Source: FEN-1322 sp041663425 (lineage in GTDB: Bacteria; Omnitrophota; Gorgyraeia; 2-01-FULL-45-10). Taken from it: a stretch of DNA of 21,229 nucleotides. Below, piece by piece: positions 7,590 to 16,186 of this stretch. Every line of letters starts with the position of its first letter. Position 1 is the first letter of the stretch. A program made the position numbers and the translations under genes. Under the pieces are notes generated by a model that searched no databases, had not been told where the DNA came from, and worked only from the letters and a program-made list of their open reading frames with translations. The DNA lies in NCBI GenBank assembly GCA_041663425.1, contig JBAYMS010000025.1, positions 1 to 21,229 of the forward strand, written 5' to 3'.

Positions 7590-7618
7590 TTTACAAATCA
7601 GTATAAGTATGTTAATAT
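7590..7618 (+). promoter_or_regulatory. Sigma-70-type promoter for rpsO-pnp
   Basis: TTTACA (7590-7595) and TAATAT (7613-7618) are separated by exactly 17 nt in the 66-bp gap between ribF and rpsO. The -35 box matches the consensus at 5 of 6 positions and the -10 box at 4 of 6. Position and spacing suit transcription of rpsO and the genes after it; there is no experimental support. Confidence 0.55.
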
Positions 7619-7643
7619 CATCAAAAAGCGAGGTAAAACGAAA

Positions 7644-7913
7644 ATGGCATTAGTGAAAGAAAAGAAAAAAGAGTTGATAGAAAAGTTTAAAGAGCACGAG
7701 AAAGATACCGGCTCACCGAGTGTTCAGATCGCATTGCTTACCGAGCGCATAAATTCGCTTTCGGGTCATTTTAAGTCCCACAAACGCGATCATCATTCAA
7801 GGCGCGGACTTCTTAGGATGGTTAGTGTCAGAAGAAGACTTCTGGAGTATCTTAAGAATAACGACGAAAAAGAGTATCACGCTGTAATAAAGCAGCTTGA
7901 TCTTAGAAAATAA
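7644..7913 (+). CDS. rpsO: 30S ribosomal protein S15
   Basis: S15 binds the 16S rRNA central domain early in 30S assembly and contributes to a bridge with the 50S subunit. The 89-residue length and the sequence are canonical: 'KKELIEKFKEHEKDTGSPSV' followed by QIALLTERINSLSGHFKSHK, 'RDHHSRRGLLRMVSVRRRLL' and the YLKNNDEKEY C-terminal part. An AGGT-containing Shine-Dalgarno sequence lies about 9 nt before the ATG. A promoter precedes it and a terminator-like hairpin follows before pnp, the arrangement known from many bacteria. Confidence 0.98.
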   Translation: MALVKEKKKELIEKFKEHEKDTGSPSVQIALLTERINSLSGHFKSHKRDHHSRRGLLRMVSVRRRLLEYLKNNDEKEYHAVIKQLDLRK

Positions 7914-7940
7914 GCTCACCGGGATCTTTAGGGGCTTTTT
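7912..7940 (+). terminator. Weak terminator-like hairpin between rpsO and pnp
   Basis: AAGCTC (7912-7917) can pair with GGGCTT (7932-7937), including one G-U pair, and five T residues follow (7936-7940). The stem is short and the loop is long (14 nt), so it may act only as a partial terminator or an RNA-processing site, letting some transcripts read into pnp. No separate promoter for pnp is obvious. Confidence 0.35.
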
Positions 7941-7967
7941 CATCACACAAAAAAATCAAAGGACAAA

Positions 7968-10118
7968 ATGGCTAAAAAATTTGAGACTAAATTAGGCGAT
8001 AACACATTAGTTGTCGAGACCGGCAGGATGGCGAAGCAGGCGGATGGCGCTGTAACCATTCAGTTGGGCGGAACGCTGGTTTTATCGACTGCGGTCTGTT
8101 CGAAGCAGGCAAGAGATGACATAGATTTCTTTCCTCTTACATGCGAATATCAGGAAAAGACATACGCTGCGGGCAAGATCCCCGGCGGTTTCTTTAAAAG
8201 AGAGGGAAGGCCTTCAGAGAAAGAGATACTTACTGCACGTCTTACCGATAGGCCCATCAGGCCTTTATTCCCAAAAGGATTTATAAACGAAGTTCAGCTT
8301 GTGTCATTGGTGCTTTCGAGCGACGGCGAGAACGATTCGGATGTCCTGGCGATGGTCGGTGCTTCTGCAGCGCTCACTATTTCTGATATACCCTTTAATG
8401 GGCCGATCGGAGCTGTCAGAGTAGGAAGGATTGATGGTAAATTTATACTGAACCCGACATTTCAGCAGCTTGCGACAAGCGATCTGGATCTGGTAGTTGC
8501 CGGGACACGTTCAGCGGTTACTATGATTGAATCAGGTTCCAGCGAACTAGATGAAGATGTTATCCTCGAGGCTATAAAGTTCGGGCATAAAGAGATGCAG
8601 CCCCTGATAGACCTTCAGGAAAAGATGGCAAAAGAAGTTGGTTTAAAGAAGAGGGATATCGAGCTTTATAAGATAGACGATGAATTGCTGAATAAGGTCA
8701 GGTCTATATCGGCGGCCAAACTCGTAGAAGTAAATAAACTTAGCACTAAAGAGCAGAGAGAGGACGCGATGGGCGCCCTGGCCGATGAATTGAAGGAAAA
8801 ACTTGTTACCGAAGATTCGGGCTATTCAGATAAAGATGTAAAGAACGCCCTCAATGAAGTAGAAGAAGAGGACGTCCGCAGATTCATTATAGAGAAGAAC
8901 AAGCGGGTTGACGGCAGGAAATTTGATGAGATCCGCCAGATAACATGCGAGGTCGGAGTGCTGCCCAGAACCCATGGCTCAGGCTTATTTACACGCGGCC
9001 AGACCCAGAGTCTCTGCGTTGCAACTCTTGGCACCAGCGCTGATGAGCAGACTATAGATGCGCTTGAAGGCGAGATGCAGAAGGCTTTCATGCTCCATTA
9101 TAATTTTCCGCCATTCTCAGTCGGTGAAGCAAGGCCGATGAGAGGTCCCGGAAGAAGAGAGATCGGGCATGGTGCATTAGCTGAAAGAGCTTTAAAGGCC
9201 GTGATGCCGAGTAAGGATAATTTCCCTTACGCAGTCAGAGTTGTTTCTGAGATATTAGAGTCTAATGGTTCTTCCAGCATGGCTACCGTTTGCGCGACTT
9301 CATTGGCGCTTATGGATGCTGGTGTTCCTATAGCTAAACCTGTTAGCGGAGTCGCATTGGGTTTAATAGAGAACGGGAAGAAATTTATAATACTGACCGA
9401 TATAGGCGGAGTTGAGGATCATTATGGCGACATGGATTTTAAAGTTGCCGGCACAAAAGACGGCATAACCGCCGTCCAGATGGATCTTAAAGTCGAAGGC
9501 ATCAGTGAGGAAGTCATTCGTGAAGCGCTTGCGGTAGGCAAAAAAGCGAGGCTCTTCATTCTAGATAAGATGACCGCTGTCATCTCCGGGCCGAAGAACA
9601 CGGTTTCTTCATATGCACCGCAGATAGTGACGTTCAAGATCAACCAGTCGAAGATCGGTGAAGTTATCGGTCCAGGCGGTAAAAATATAAAGAAGATCAT
9701 CCAGGACTACGGAGTCACGGTGGATATATCCGATGACGGTACGGTTCAGGTGGCTTCGCATGATCAGGCTGCTATCGAGCAGGCGGTGAATGTTATTAAA
9801 GGAATAACCGAAGAGCCTGAGATAGGCAAGATATATAAAGGTAAAGTAAAACGTATAATGAATTTCGGTGCGTTTTGTGAAATAATGCCTGGTAAGGAAG
9901 GTCTTGTCCACGTATCCGAACTTGCGAACAAATTTGTGAAGAACGTTGAGGATGTGGTAAAGATCGGTGACGAAGTTATGGTAAAAGTTACCGAGATAGA
10001 CGATCAGGGCAGGGTAAATCTTTCGAAGAGGCAGGCGGATCCTGACTGGACCCCGGAAATGGCGAAGAAGCTGGAAGAAGAGAAGCGGGATCGCCCTCCA
10101 AGACGCAAGAGAGAATAG
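7968..10118 (+). CDS. pnp: Polyribonucleotide nucleotidyltransferase (PNPase)
   Basis: PNPase degrades RNA phosphorolytically from the 3' end and acts in the RNA degradosome. The 716 residues comprise a first RNase PH core (from GDNTLVVETGRMAKQADGAV, with 'FFKREGRPSEKEILTARLTD'), an all-helical linker domain (about residues 240-300), and a second RNase PH core with the catalytic aspartates D484 and D490 in EDHYGDMDFK. A KH domain has GPGG at 568-571 in IGEVIGPGGKNIKKI. A C-terminal S1 domain (about 621-690) begins GKIYKGKVKRIMNFGAF and is followed by a short basic tail (RDRPPRRKRE). AAAGGA at 7958-7963 is 4 nt from the ATG. It follows rpsO as in many genomes. Confidence 0.98.
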   Translation: MAKKFETKLGDNTLVVETGRMAKQADGAVTIQLGGTLVLSTAVCSKQARDDIDFFPLTCEYQEKTYAAGKIPGGFFKREGRPSEKEILTARLTDRPIRPLFPKGFINEVQLVSLVLSSDGENDSDVLAMVGASAALTISDIPFNGPIGAVRVGRIDGKFILNPTFQQLATSDLDLVVAGTRSAVTMIESGSSELDEDVILEAIKFGHKEMQPLIDLQEKMAKEVGLKKRDIELYKIDDELLNKVRSISAAKLVEVNKLSTKEQREDAMGALADELKEKLVTEDSGYSDKDVKNALNEVEEEDVRRFIIEKNKRVDGRKFDEIRQITCEVGVLPRTHGSGLFTRGQTQSLCVATLGTSADEQTIDALEGEMQKAFMLHYNFPPFSVGEARPMRGPGRREIGHGALAERALKAVMPSKDNFPYAVRVVSEILESNGSSSMATVCATSLALMDAGVPIAKPVSGVALGLIENGKKFIILTDIGGVEDHYGDMDFKVAGTKDGITAVQMDLKVEGISEEVIREALAVGKKARLFILDKMTAVISGPKNTVSSYAPQIVTFKINQSKIGEVIGPGGKNIKKIIQDYGVTVDISDDGTVQVASHDQAAIEQAVNVIKGITEEPEIGKIYKGKVKRIMNFGAFCEIMPGKEGLVHVSELANKFVKNVEDVVKIGDEVMVKVTEIDDQGRVNLSKRQADPDWTPEMAKKLEEEKRDRPPRRKRE

Positions 10119-10127
10119 TTTTATATT

Positions 10128-10577
10128 TTGAAAACGGTTAAAATAGGCATTAAAAAGAAAGATGGCTGCGAAGATCTGCCGCTTCCTAAATATGCAACGC
10201 AGGGTTCGAGCGGAATGGATCTTTGCGCTGATGTCGAGGGTGAAGTTACAATATTGCCAGGCGAAATTAAGTTAATATCGTCTGGCATTTATTTGAGCAT
10301 TCCACTGGGATACGAAGCTGAGATAAGGCCCAGGAGCGGACTTGCTCTCAAGCACGGGATAAGCCTCGTCAATACCCCCGGCACGATAGATTCTGATTAC
10401 AGAGGCCTTCTGAGCCTCATAATGATAAATCACGGCAAGGATCCCTTTAAGATAAAACGCGGCGAACGCGTCGCGCAGATGGTAATAAAAGAAGTAATAA
10501 GAGCAGAAATAGAAACAAGAGATTCTCTCGACGAAACCGTCCGGTCATCCGGCGGGTTTGGGCATACAGGTAAATAG
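10128..10577 (+). CDS. dut: dUTP diphosphatase
   Basis: This homotrimeric enzyme hydrolyses dUTP to dUMP and diphosphate, keeping uracil out of DNA and supplying dTMP synthesis. All five dUTPase motifs are present in 149 residues: GSSGMDLCA (26-34), PRSGLA (68-73), NTPGTIDSDYRG (82-93, catalytic D88), GERVAQMVI, and the C-terminal P-loop-like RSSGGFGHTG (139-148, with F144 that stacks on the uracil). The start must be TTG at 10128 because the first in-frame ATG is residue 30, inside motif I. There is no clear Shine-Dalgarno sequence, and the gene begins 10 nt after pnp, so it probably relies on read-through or reinitiation. Confidence 0.96.
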   Translation: MKTVKIGIKKKDGCEDLPLPKYATQGSSGMDLCADVEGEVTILPGEIKLISSGIYLSIPLGYEAEIRPRSGLALKHGISLVNTPGTIDSDYRGLLSLIMINHGKDPFKIKRGERVAQMVIKEVIRAEIETRDSLDETVRSSGGFGHTGK

Positions 10578-10597
10578 CAGTATAACCATTGGTTAAT

Positions 10598-12820
10598 ATG
10601 GACAAAACCAGATGGAATGAAATTCAGGCAATAATACTCTTCGCTGTAGCTATCCTTATATTCACCAGTCTTGTCACTTTCAGTTTTTCAGACCTGTCTT
10701 TATTTACGTCAAAACCTAATATTCCTGTAAAAAATCTTGCCGGGCTTGTCGGTGTATATCTTGGGGCGGCTCTATTCTTTTTGATGGGACTCAGCTCATA
10801 CGTCATACCGCTTCTTGTAATAAGCTGGGCGGTGGCAAGGCTTTACGGCATCACTCCGCAGAAAATACATTTTAAACTGTTCGGGACATTCTTCCTTATT
10901 CTTGCATCAAGCTCCATGTTTTCATTGATAGGCAAAGGCGACAATTCATTCCGATTTTCTTTGGGCGGGGTCACAGGCCTGATATTCTCAGATTTTCTGG
11001 TCAAGTATCTTGGCAGAGGCGGTGCTATCCTTGTGATAGTCGTGCTTTTTCTTCTTTCTGTATTGCTCGCCACGGAATTTCTGCTATTGCCATTTCTAGC
11101 CAATCTATTCAATAAAGTAAAGGAGCTGAAGGAGTCGAGGCCCGGGCGTGAGGAGAAACCGAGGAGGGCATCAGCTGCCGTGTTGGCTGTTAAAAAGTCT
11201 GCTGTGAAGCCTGTAATTAAACTTCCCGAACCGAAGCCCGTGAAGGCTCTTGAGAAGACCGAAAAAAGAGAACCGATAAAGATATTCTCTTCGGAGGAAT
11301 CAAAATCCGCGGCCAGGAAGACAGAGCCTCAGGGTGCTGTTCTTCAGGCCAAAACTGCGCCTCAGGATGTGCTCAGGACTGACCCGGAGAAGTCCGGTAA
11401 ATTTATTCTGCCCGGACTGGATCTTCTGGATAATCCGCCGCCTATAGAATCAAGGCGGCTGACAGAAGACCTCGAAGGCAATGCGCGTATCCTTGAAGAG
11501 ACTTTGATGGACTTTGATATCGAGGGCAAAGTTGTCGAGATAAATAAGGGACCTGTTATAACAAGGTATGAGCTGGAGCCTGCTCCCGGAGTAAAGATAC
11601 ACAGGATAACTTCTTTAAGCGATAATATTGCGCTTGCCATGAAGGCGCAGTCTGTAAGGATAGTTGCCCCTATACCCGGGAAGGGCACGATAGGGTTCGA
11701 GGTTCCGAATTCGTCGAGTTCGTTGGTATATTTGAAAGATGTCCTTGATTCAAAAGAGTATCGCGACCCGAAATCAAAGCTGAAGCTGGCTTTGGGTAAA
11801 GACATAGCGGGCACGCCTGTTATAGCAGATCTCGCCTCGATGCCGCATCTTCTGATAGCCGGTGCTACCGGATCGGGTAAGACCGTTTGCGTAAATACGA
11901 TAATCACCACCATTCTTTATAATGCCACACCTGACGAAGTAAAGTTCATAATGGTCGATCCGAAAAGGGTCGAGCTGGCAGTATTTAATGACATGCCGCA
12001 TCTTTTGTCGCCCGTAGTTACAGATGCAAAAAAAGTAGCGAGCACTCTGGATTGGCTGGTGGGAGAGATGGATTCCAGGTATGAGCTTTTTGCAAAAGCG
12101 GGGGTCCGCAATATCGCTCTCTATAATGAAAAATTTGGCAAAGAGCCTAAGGGCGGGCTGCCGTATATAGTGGTAGTTATAGACGAACTTGCAGATCTTA
12201 TGATGGTGGCGCAGAACGACGTTGAAAGTGCGATAACGAGGCTTGCGCAGCTGTCCAGGGCTGTCGGTATCCATATAATAATCGCAACGCAGAGGCCGTC
12301 GGTAGATGTCATCACCGGCGTTATCAAAGCCAATTTCCCGGCGAGAATATCGTTTAAAGTGGCGTCGAAGGTAGATTCACGCACAGTCCTTGATATAAAT
12401 GGTGCGGATAAACTTTTAGGCCGCGGCGATATGTTGTTTGTAGAGCCGGGTGCTTCGAAACCCGTCAGAGCGCAGTGCAGTCTTATAAGCGATAAAGAGA
12501 TAGAGCGTATAACCGGTTTTATAAAATCGCAGCGCGGTCCGGAATATGTTAACGGTATACTTGACGTGCAGAAGAAGACGGCCTTTAAGAAATTTGATAA
12601 AGACGAAGTTTATGACGAAGCGGTGAAGCTTATACTTGAGTCAAAACAGGCCTCAGTTTCAGTGCTGCAGAGGCGTTTGGGGCTGGGGTATACCAGGGCC
12701 GCCCGCCTTATAGATATGATGGAAGACGAAGGGCTTGTAGGGCCTTATCAGGGTTCTAAGCCGAGAGATATACTTATGAGCATAGAGGAGTATGAATCTA
12801 AAAATGTCCAATCCTCCTGA
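10598..12820 (+). CDS. ftsK: DNA translocase FtsK/SpoIIIE
   Basis: FtsK is a septum-anchored hexameric motor that pumps chromosomal DNA during division and activates XerCD at dif. The N-terminus has four membrane segments (from EIQAIILFAVAILIFTSLV, then about residues 50-75, 90-110 and 140-170). These lead to a Lys/Pro/Ala-rich linker (about 180-265) and the RecA-like motor with Walker A GATGSGKT (11861-11884) and Walker B VVVIDELADL (D at 12182). The C-terminal winged-helix gamma domain (EAVKLILESKQASVSVLQRR onward) reads KOPS-like sequences. I prefer the ATG at 10598; a TTG at 10589 is possible, adding three residues, and neither has a good ribosome binding site. The end overlaps rodZ. xerD (2512-3399) in the same window is its functional partner. 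Confidence 0.96.
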   Translation: MDKTRWNEIQAIILFAVAILIFTSLVTFSFSDLSLFTSKPNIPVKNLAGLVGVYLGAALFFLMGLSSYVIPLLVISWAVARLYGITPQKIHFKLFGTFFLILASSSMFSLIGKGDNSFRFSLGGVTGLIFSDFLVKYLGRGGAILVIVVLFLLSVLLATEFLLLPFLANLFNKVKELKESRPGREEKPRRASAAVLAVKKSAVKPVIKLPEPKPVKALEKTEKREPIKIFSSEESKSAARKTEPQGAVLQAKTAPQDVLRTDPEKSGKFILPGLDLLDNPPPIESRRLTEDLEGNARILEETLMDFDIEGKVVEINKGPVITRYELEPAPGVKIHRITSLSDNIALAMKAQSVRIVAPIPGKGTIGFEVPNSSSSLVYLKDVLDSKEYRDPKSKLKLALGKDIAGTPVIADLASMPHLLIAGATGSGKTVCVNTIITTILYNATPDEVKFIMVDPKRVELAVFNDMPHLLSPVVTDAKKVASTLDWLVGEMDSRYELFAKAGVRNIALYNEKFGKEPKGGLPYIVVVIDELADLMMVAQNDVESAITRLAQLSRAVGIHIIIATQRPSVDVITGVIKANFPARISFKVASKVDSRTVLDINGADKLLGRGDMLFVEPGASKPVRAQCSLISDKEIERITGFIKSQRGPEYVNGILDVQKKTAFKKFDKDEVYDEAVKLILESKQASVSVLQRRLGLGYTRAARLIDMMEDEGLVGPYQGSKPRDILMSIEEYESKNVQSS

Positions 12821-13610
12821 TGGGAAAAATGTCTCCATTACAGAGATAGGCGATAGGCTCAGACAGGCCAGAGAGAAACGGGGGCTGACGATAGAGCAGG
12901 CTCAGAAGCAGACCCATATACATTCTAAAGTATTGGCCGCCCTCGAAGATGGGCGCTGTGATGATATTCTGACACCCAATTACGTAAAAAGTTTTCTTAA
13001 AGAATATGCCAGCTATCTTGGATTTGATCACCAGGCGATCGTTTCAGAATATATTTCTATACATCCCGAACTTAAGAGTAAAAATATAAACACATCTCTC
13101 GATAAGACGAATATAAAGTCTTTTGTAGACCTCGGGCGAACGATACGCATGGTCGGGCTTGTGATGATCATACTGGCCGCTGCAGGGCTGGTGATATTTG
13201 CAGGTTTTAAAATAACCAGCTGTTTTAATAGTCCGAAAGTTTCTAAAAATGTCCGGCCTGCCAAAGCCGGTAAAGCAGCGGCGCGTAAAAATGCTCCCGC
13301 TGTAAAAGCGGCGGCCGCGCCAGCAGCAGCGCCACGCATAAAATTGCCTTCGAAGAACGTTCCCTTTACCATGACACTGAAAATTAAAAATCCGGTTATG
13401 GTGCAGCTTAAGAAAGACGGCGTTCTGATATTCAAGAGGGTCCTGCCGAAAGGCGCTGAAGAGACCTTTGCCGTAAACAATTCTGTAAACATGTTCGTGG
13501 GCCGGGCGGAATCAATAGAGATTATTGTTAATGGTAAGTCTCTGGGGTCTCCGGGAAGGGGCGTCATCAGGGACATTGAAGTTACTTCGAACGGCCTGCG
13601 GATCAGATAG
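12804..13610 (+). CDS. rodZ: RodZ-like HTH membrane protein (cell shape)
   Basis: This is a RodZ-type protein: a cytoplasmic helix-turn-helix domain that in rod-shaped bacteria links MreB to the elongation machinery, a single membrane segment and a periplasmic DUF4115-like domain. The HTH is near residues 13-72 (IGDRLRQAREKRGLTIEQAQ ... ILTPNYVKSFLKEYASYLG), the membrane span near 115-137 (MVGLVMIILAAAGLVIFAGF), then an Ala/Lys/Pro-rich linker, and a C-terminal beta domain (VPFTMTLKIKNPVMVQLKKD onward). Two starts are possible. The ATG at 12804 lies 13 nt after AGAGGAG (12784-12790); the ATG at 12792 lies only 1 nt after it. Both overlap the ftsK end. The position between ftsK and rimO is common for rodZ genes. 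Confidence 0.87.
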   Translation: MSNPPDGKNVSITEIGDRLRQAREKRGLTIEQAQKQTHIHSKVLAALEDGRCDDILTPNYVKSFLKEYASYLGFDHQAIVSEYISIHPELKSKNINTSLDKTNIKSFVDLGRTIRMVGLVMIILAAAGLVIFAGFKITSCFNSPKVSKNVRPAKAGKAAARKNAPAVKAAAAPAAAPRIKLPSKNVPFTMTLKIKNPVMVQLKKDGVLIFKRVLPKGAEETFAVNNSVNMFVGRAESIEIIVNGKSLGSPGRGVIRDIEVTSNGLRIR

Positions 13611-13621
13611 GCTTAAAATCA

Positions 13622-14980
13622 ATGCCGCAAAAAAAACGTACCTCTAAAACTACAGCCGGGATTATTTCTCTCGGGTGTCCACGCAATCAGCTCGATTCCG
13701 AGGTTATCGCAGGTTTACTCAAAGAAAATGGTTTTACGATAGTTGATCTTTCTGCCGGTGCGGATGTGTGTGTGGTAAATACTTGCGCGTTCATAAGGTC
13801 TGCCAGGGAAGAGTCCGTGGAAGCTATTTTGGAAGCGGTTGAGCTTAAGAAAAAAGGCAAGGTGGGATGCCTTGTGGTATGCGGATGCCTGCCTCAGCTG
13901 TATAAAGAGAAGCTGGCTTTGGAGCTTGAGGAAGCGGATCTTGTAATAGGAACCAGCGATTTCCCGAAGCTGCCGCAACTTTTAGATAGCATGCATAAGG
14001 GCGGTGTGCGTTCTGTGGTATCGTCAAAACCGGACTATCTGTATAACGAAAAGTCTCCCCGTATAATTTTTACGCCTGACCATTACACATATCTGAAGAT
14101 CTCGGAAGGCTGCAGCAATTTCTGCAGCTATTGTATCATATCACGCCTTCGAGGTGCCTTTAGGAGCCGGTCGATAAAATCGGTAGCTGAAGAGATCAGG
14201 CGTTTGTCCGGCCCCGGTAAATTGAAGGAGTTAAATCTTATCGGCCAGGACACGACCTTGTTCGGCGTTGATCGTTACGGCAAGCCAATGCTCGGCGGTC
14301 TCCTGCGTAAGATATGTGGATTGGATAACAGCGTAGAGTGGATCCGGATCCTTTACACGCACCCGGCTCATTATACCAAAGAGCTTATATCGGTAATACG
14401 GAACGAGGATAAAATATGTAAATATCTCGACCTGCCTATCCAGCACATCTCCGACCATATCCTCAAAAAAATGAACAGGCGCGTTACGAAAAGTGATATA
14501 TTAAATCTTATCGAAAGGCTCCGTAAAAATATTCCCGGCATCGTCCTCAGGACGTCTATAATAACCGGGTTCCCCGGAGAATCGGACAAAGATTTTGATG
14601 AGCTTGTGAAATTTTTGCGCGATACGAGGTTTGAGCGGCTGGGCGCATTCGTTTATTCGCAGGAAGAGGGAACGAAGGCGGCAAAATTTAATAACCAGAT
14701 ACCTGAAAAGGTCAAACGTCATCGGCTCGATGTCCTGATGGAAGAACAGAAGCGGATATCTCTTGATATAAATAAAAGATACCTTAATAAGACGCTGGAT
14801 GTCCTCATAGATGAGAAATGCGCCGATGAAAAGGATAAATTTATGGGCCGGACCAGAGGCGATGCGCCGGAGGTAGACGGAATGGTTTACGTCACGGGAA
14901 AGGGTGTAAAGGTGGGGCAGATTTATAAAGTAAAAATAAAAGACACCCTTGAATATGACCTTGTGGGTGATAAAATATGA
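13622..14980 (+). CDS. rimO: Ribosomal protein S12 methylthiotransferase RimO
   Basis: RimO is a radical-SAM enzyme with two [4Fe-4S] clusters that methylthiolates an aspartate of ribosomal protein S12. The N-terminal UPF0004 domain has the auxiliary-cluster cysteines C19 (SLGCPRNQLDSE), C55 (VNTCAFI) and C89 in VVCGCLPQ (C87 is also present). The radical-SAM motif CxxxCxxC is C164, C168 and C171 (EGCSNFCSYCIISR). 'SLGCPRNQLDSE' and 'SRLRGAFRSR' favour RimO over the tRNA enzyme MiaB. A C-terminal TRAM domain (about 385-450) completes the usual length of about 450. The ATG at 13622 lacks an evident Shine-Dalgarno sequence. The stop overlaps pgsA (ATGA). Confidence 0.96.
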   Translation: MPQKKRTSKTTAGIISLGCPRNQLDSEVIAGLLKENGFTIVDLSAGADVCVVNTCAFIRSAREESVEAILEAVELKKKGKVGCLVVCGCLPQLYKEKLALELEEADLVIGTSDFPKLPQLLDSMHKGGVRSVVSSKPDYLYNEKSPRIIFTPDHYTYLKISEGCSNFCSYCIISRLRGAFRSRSIKSVAEEIRRLSGPGKLKELNLIGQDTTLFGVDRYGKPMLGGLLRKICGLDNSVEWIRILYTHPAHYTKELISVIRNEDKICKYLDLPIQHISDHILKKMNRRVTKSDILNLIERLRKNIPGIVLRTSIITGFPGESDKDFDELVKFLRDTRFERLGAFVYSQEEGTKAAKFNNQIPEKVKRHRLDVLMEEQKRISLDINKRYLNKTLDVLIDEKCADEKDKFMGRTRGDAPEVDGMVYVTGKGVKVGQIYKVKIKDTLEYDLVGDKI

Positions 14981-15567
14981 ACCTGCCCAATAAACTTACT
15001 ATTCTGCGGATAGTCCTGACTTTTGTATTCATGGTATTTTTATATTCGCAAGGCGTCGCGGCTAAGATCCTGGCGCTTGTTACTTTTTTAGCCGCTGCTC
15101 TTACCGATGCGCTCGACGGATATCTGGCTAAAAAGAATAACCAGGTGACCGACTTCGGCCGGCTTATGGATCCGATAGCGGATAAGGTGCTGGTCCTGGC
15201 GGCTTTACTTGCGTTTGTCGAGCGAGGCGTTGTTCCGGCATGGATGGTTGTCCTGATAATTTTCAGGGAAGTAGCGGTAACGGGTCTGCGCCTTTTGGCG
15301 CTTTCAAAAGGGAAAGTTATTCAGGCTGACGGAGGAGGTAAGCATAAGACGGTATGGCAGCTTTTGACGATCATAGTCATACTGATATTTTTTGTATTAA
15401 AAGAAGGGGGTTCTGCGCAGTTTAAGTTCTGGACTCCTGATATGGAAAACCTTTACAGAGATTTTATATTCATTATAATGTTAATAGCGGTTACCTTCAC
15501 TTTGACAAGCGGTATTGCATATCTTGTAAAAAATAGGGAGGTATACTCAAATGAAAAAGCGGATTAA
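14977..15567 (+). CDS. pgsA: CDP-diacylglycerol-glycerol-3-P phosphatidyltransferase
   Basis: This membrane enzyme joins CDP-diacylglycerol and glycerol 3-phosphate to make phosphatidylglycerol phosphate. The 196-residue protein begins NLPNKLTILRIVLT, as PgsA does, and carries the CDP-alcohol phosphotransferase signature with correct spacing: D44, D47-G48, A51, G61, D65 and D69. The usual Arg after the Ala is Lys here (K52), a conservative change. Several hydrophobic helices follow. It overlaps the rimO stop by 4 nt and pgpA by 17 nt. Its direct neighbour encodes the next enzyme of the pathway, which supports the specific assignment over other CDP-alcohol transferases. Confidence 0.95.
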   Translation: MNLPNKLTILRIVLTFVFMVFLYSQGVAAKILALVTFLAAALTDALDGYLAKKNNQVTDFGRLMDPIADKVLVLAALLAFVERGVVPAWMVVLIIFREVAVTGLRLLALSKGKVIQADGGGKHKTVWQLLTIIVILIFFVLKEGGSAQFKFWTPDMENLYRDFIFIIMLIAVTFTLTSGIAYLVKNREVYSNEKAD

Positions 15568-16006
15568 GTTGGTAACAAGTTTTTTTTACCTTGGCCATTC
15601 TCCGTTCATGCCCGGAACCATAGGCTCTCTCGGAGGCCTGGTTGTATACTTCCTGGTCAGAAACAACGATGTTCTTTACGGATTTTCCATACTATTCCTT
15701 TTTGTGCTGGGGATAATGTTTTCCGGTGAGGCCGAAAAGATATACAAAAGAAAAGACGCAAAGATGATAGTTATAGATGAGGCATGCGGTATGTTATTGT
15801 CTTTGTTTTGCGTGCCGTTCAGTGTTTTTGCGGTAGTGCTTGGATTTTTTCTGTTCAGGATATTCGATATATTGAAACCGCCGCCTGCCAAAAGGATGGA
15901 AAAGCTGACAGGATCGCTCGGTGTGATGTTCGACGACATCGTGGCAGCTATTTACGCAAATCTCATCCTTCAAGTTGTCTTCAGGTTTTTTATATGTCCG
16001 AAATAA
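15551..16006 (+). CDS. pgpA: Phosphatidylglycerophosphatase A
   Basis: PgpA removes the terminal phosphate from phosphatidylglycerol phosphate to yield phosphatidylglycerol, completing the step begun by the upstream pgsA product. The 151 residues include the family features FYLGHSPFMPGTIGSLGG near the N-terminus, MIVIDEACGM in the middle, FRIFDILKPPPAKRME, and a C-terminal GVMFDDIVAAIYANL, with hydrophobic helices between. A GGGAGG-type Shine-Dalgarno sequence is inside the end of pgsA, and the genes overlap by 17 nt. It is the last gene of the housekeeping block; after it the sequence becomes repeat-rich and regulatory. Confidence 0.95.
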   Translation: MKKRIKLVTSFFYLGHSPFMPGTIGSLGGLVVYFLVRNNDVLYGFSILFLFVLGIMFSGEAEKIYKRKDAKMIVIDEACGMLLSLFCVPFSVFAVVLGFFLFRIFDILKPPPAKRMEKLTGSLGVMFDDIVAAIYANLILQVVFRFFICPK

Positions 16007-16010
16007 ATTT

Positions 16011-16134
16011 GTAAGTGGCATAATAAACTTGGCCGATATCAGAGATATCGGCACTTACCTGACTCGCGGCATAATAAACTTGACCTCGGTCGGAGACCTC
16101 GGCACTTAGCCAACAACTTGGCATAATAAACTTG
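16011..16134. repeat. Three 15-bp repeats at 51-52 bp period with nested palindromes
   Basis: GGCATAATAAACTTG occurs exactly at 16017-16031, 16068-16082 and 16120-16134, giving periods of 51 and 52 bp. Between the copies are palindromes: GCCGATATC/GATATCGGC (16032-16040 and 16044-16052, 3-nt loop), enclosed by GTAAGTG (16011-16017) and CACTTAC (16052-16058); an imperfect CCTCGGTC/GACCTCGG pair around 16084-16102; and GCCAA/TTGGC at 16109-16122. GGCACTTA follows both full units. The period is near five helical turns, so the copies lie on the same face of the DNA. The third copy runs into the -35 box of the promoter at 16132-16160. I read it as a candidate operator array; a palindromic dispersed repeat family is the alternative. 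Confidence 0.75.
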
Positions 16135-16160
16135 CAAATTTGGAAGTTTTCGTGTATAAT
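16132..16160 (+). promoter_or_regulatory. Promoter of the small RHH-like gene
   Basis: TTGCAA (16132-16137) and a perfect TATAAT (16155-16160) are separated by 17 nt, 26 nt upstream of the ATG at 16187. The -35 box overlaps the last three bases of the third 15-bp repeat, so a protein bound to that repeat would block or contact RNA polymerase. Confidence 0.65.
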
Positions 16161-16186
16161 ATTTGATATACAAATTTAGGAGAGAT

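Noticed and set aside
10583..10595. TAACCA-T-TGGTTA palindrome at the ftsK start
   Set aside because: Only 6 bp per arm with a 1-nt centre and no second copy, so a regulatory role cannot be supported.
16017..16134. CRISPR-like array (15-bp repeats with 36-37 bp intervals)
   Set aside because: The repeats are too short, only three copies exist, the intervals are themselves palindromic and share GGCACTTA, and no cas gene is nearby.
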